A stretch of DNA of 64,000 bases, taken from contig JAGKQI010000076.1 of the NCBI GenBank assembly GCA_018806915.1, positions 1 to 64,000 on the forward strand, read 5' to 3'. Every line of letters begins with the position of its first letter. Within the stretch, counting starts at the first letter, position 1. Below the pieces are notes generated by a model. It saw only the letters and a program-made list of their open reading frames with translations. It was not told the origin of the DNA and searched no databases. Of this stretch, positions 62,280-64,000 are shown piece after piece. The DNA comes from Phytophthora colocasiae. Lineage: Eukaryota; Oomycota; Peronosporomycetes; Peronosporales; Peronosporaceae. The position numbers and the translations under genes were made by a program.

Positions 62280-62477
62280 AATGCATTTGGTGTTCTTTAT
62301 TTTTTCTGGAACCACCACGTACATCAAATTATGTATGTCAACTGCAATGTTAGAGCTGACCACGAACCTCAAGCTTCCAAGCACAAGTTGCGTTTGCAGC
62401 TTATACTCCCTTATCGAGTCTTTCTTGCTTCAGTGTTTGCGTTTCCGTAATTCTTTTTCACGTTTCGAAGCTCGCAC

Positions 62478-63998
62478 TTAGATTTGTTTCATCGCTGCTT
62501 CTCTAGCTGTAGTTAGAAGTCCAGCAGCTCGTTGGATTGGTACAGCGGTATTTCGTGGGATACCCGATCGTTGTTTGACGATCCGGCTTGGAATCGGTGA
62601 GGCTTTATTATCCGTGCTGTGTTTGATTGGTGATGGGATCGTTGGTGACCGTGGCTTTCGAAGAAGAGCCTGTATTCCCAAGTTGATCTGATTAAGTGCC
62701 GTTAGTATGGCAGTGTCACCGCTATCCGAATTTTCACAGAGTAGGAGCTCAACCTGTCCTTCTGACAAATGCTGATCGTCCTGCGAGGATGGATCACTTT
62801 CCGATACCTGGTTGTCTACCGCGGATGATGAAGTAACTGGATGTAGATCGTCTTGCAACGATGAAGCGCTTTTCGGTACATGGTTGTCTACCATAGGTGA
62901 TGTAGCCGGAGAAGTCAGTCCACTGGTTTTTGGATCCAATACTTCGATAGTAAGATCATCTGTGTCTGTGTTATTGCAAGGCAAACTGATTTCTTGTGCA
63001 TCTTGATTTTCTATACTCGAAAGGCGAGTGTTCAAGCGATCGGCAGCTGCAATTAGCTGAGCCATTTGATGCTGCAATTTGCAGTTTCTTCTGGAAGACG
63101 CGGCCTGAAAATCACTGAGCTGCGATTGAATCTTTGCCTCAAGTTTAACTCTGTTGCTGTGAATATCATCAAGAAGTTCTCGTTTCAGTGCCACTTTGTC
63201 ACACTCCAATGTACTCGACATGTCACCGAAGCGTTCATCAAGCTTGCTGAGGGTCTGTAGGCGAGCGGCATCCATCGCGCTATTGATTCTTTGTTGTAGG
63301 CGCTCCTCAACACTGCTGGCGTGTGATTTTGCCAGTTTAGCAGCTTGTCCCTGTAAATGTTTTTCTTGCTTGATCAAATGCGATTGCTGAGCGAGTTGAA
63401 GCTTTTTACTTTCTGCCTCTACTGCCTTCTTCAGCTTGGCGTTTAGTCTTCTCTCAATCCACTCCGCTTGCAGGTCCGTAGCAGCCTCGAAAGCGTCGTG
63501 AGACGATTTAAGTGCTGCACCGAGGCGCAGCTCACATTCGGAAGCATGTGTTTTCTTGTGTTCATTTATCGCGCCCTCCATCGCCGTCAAAGTAGTGTTG
63601 ACCTTTTGACCTAGCTCTATAGCAAACTTCTCAAATGATGTCTTCATACTTGTGTCGACGCGGTCATGAACATCTTGAACGACACCAACAAGACGTGCAT
63701 TTGTTTCAGCAGCTTGGCTATCGATTTGGATCTTGTTTGTCGCTTCCAAATGGACTTGGACATCTTCAAAGTACTTGCCTATACGAGACCCCAAGCGCTT
63801 CTCTGTGTCCGCAGCCGTATGAATTGCGTGATCGTGAGCGTACTGAGCAACTTCAAGAAGCTTCTCATCCGTTCGTACTTGCGAATTTTGTAAGGCATGC
63901 CCCAGCTGCTCTACGACTCCGGCTCCATTGACAACGATGTCCTCTCGGAGTAATATCTGCTGGCGGCGCTCAATACAACCGGGATTCACAATAGTTTC
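62478..63998 (-). CDS. Coiled-coil protein, C-terminal part (runs off the window)
   Basis: The frame is open to the right edge of the window, so the start lies outside. It contains about 300 residues of Ala/Glu/Lys/Gln-rich coiled coil with regularly spaced units (for example RLGSRIGKYFEDVQVHLEAT, RVDTSMKTSFEKFAIEL, ERLQQRINSAMDAARLQTLSKLDERFGDM). Then comes a Ser/Asp-rich linker and a basic Pro/Ser end (KPRSPTIPSPIKHS ... SRIVKQRSGIPRN). The basic Ser/Pro end resembles microtubule-binding tails, but the family is not recognised. The stop is at 62478. Confidence 0.75.
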   Translation of the reverse strand, partial: ETIVNPGCIERRQQILLREDIVVNGAGVVEQLGHALQNSQVRTDEKLLEVAQYAHDHAIHTAADTEKRLGSRIGKYFEDVQVHLEATNKIQIDSQAAETNARLVGVVQDVHDRVDTSMKTSFEKFAIELGQKVNTTLTAMEGAINEHKKTHASECELRLGAALKSSHDAFEAATDLQAEWIERRLNAKLKKAVEAESKKLQLAQQSHLIKQEKHLQGQAAKLAKSHASSVEERLQQRINSAMDAARLQTLSKLDERFGDMSSTLECDKVALKRELLDDIHSNRVKLEAKIQSQLSDFQAASSRRNCKLQHQMAQLIAAADRLNTRLSSIENQDAQEISLPCNNTDTDDLTIEVLDPKTSGLTSPATSPMVDNHVPKSASSLQDDLHPVTSSSAVDNQVSESDPSSQDDQHLSEGQVELLLCENSDSGDTAILTALNQINLGIQALLRKPRSPTIPSPIKHSTDNKASPIPSRIVKQRSGIPRNTAVPIQRAAGLLTTAREAAMKQI

Positions 63999-64000
63999 TA

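Noticed and set aside
1..64000. CRISPR arrays, bacterial operons, riboswitches or replication origins
   Set aside because: The repeats seen are transposon ends, LTRs and tandem duplications, and the gene content is eukaryotic. No regularly spaced repeat-spacer pattern was found.

Overview
The window is nuclear DNA from an oomycete, most likely Phytophthora or a close relative. The main evidence is four elicitin-type secreted proteins (a family known only from Phytophthora, Pythium and relatives), oomycete-style initiator promoters (TCATTYYNCAWTTT type) 20-70 bases upstream of several start codons, short introns, and a load of transposons typical of these genomes.

Layout. 0.5-5.5 kb: three tandem decayed copies of one gene for an unrecognised Cys-containing membrane protein. 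5.6-6.9 kb: a decayed Cys-rich secreted protein gene (minus strand). 8.3-13.2 kb: a complete but broken Copia element with a 5-bp target duplication. 14.0-15.8 kb: a PHD-SIR2-ZZ deacetylase gene with several single-base frameshifts. 16.5-27.9 kb: five paralogues of a family with an N-terminal C2-like domain and an Arg/Ser-rich tail; the last is split by an LTR-flanked 2.6-kb element whose two LTRs I read as identical. 28.3-29.9 kb: a pogo-type transposon. 30.0-35.9 kb: a coiled-coil gene and a 7-exon homologue of the centriole/ciliary protein OFD1. 36.1-36.9 kb: an LRR gene. 37.1-42.7 kb: two Crypton tyrosine-recombinase elements joined head to tail with no spacer, each carrying an antisense tRNA-like sequence. 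43.2-54.3 kb: four elicitin-like genes, interspersed with a nested transposon stack (solo LTR inside a Mutator-like element inside a possible third element), a pair of unrecognised paralogues and an ankyrin-repeat gene. 54.4-55.3 kb: cystinosin. 55.6-58.4 kb: a nearly intact Harbinger transposon. 59.8-62.3 kb: a decayed hAT transposase. 62.5 kb to the edge: the C-terminal part of a coiled-coil protein.

Host genes fall into housekeeping/cytoskeletal (OFD1, LRR, cystinosin, sirtuin), an expanding C2 family, and secreted surface proteins (elicitins). Transposons sit directly on several of them: one splits a C2 gene, one MITE ends 21 bases before an elicitin start codon, and an inverted MITE pair brackets elicitin 4, cystinosin and the Harbinger element. 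Many genes and elements differ from an intact frame by single-base indels, often in homopolymer runs, so part of the apparent decay could be sequencing error. All similarity statements come from reading motifs; no database search was possible.
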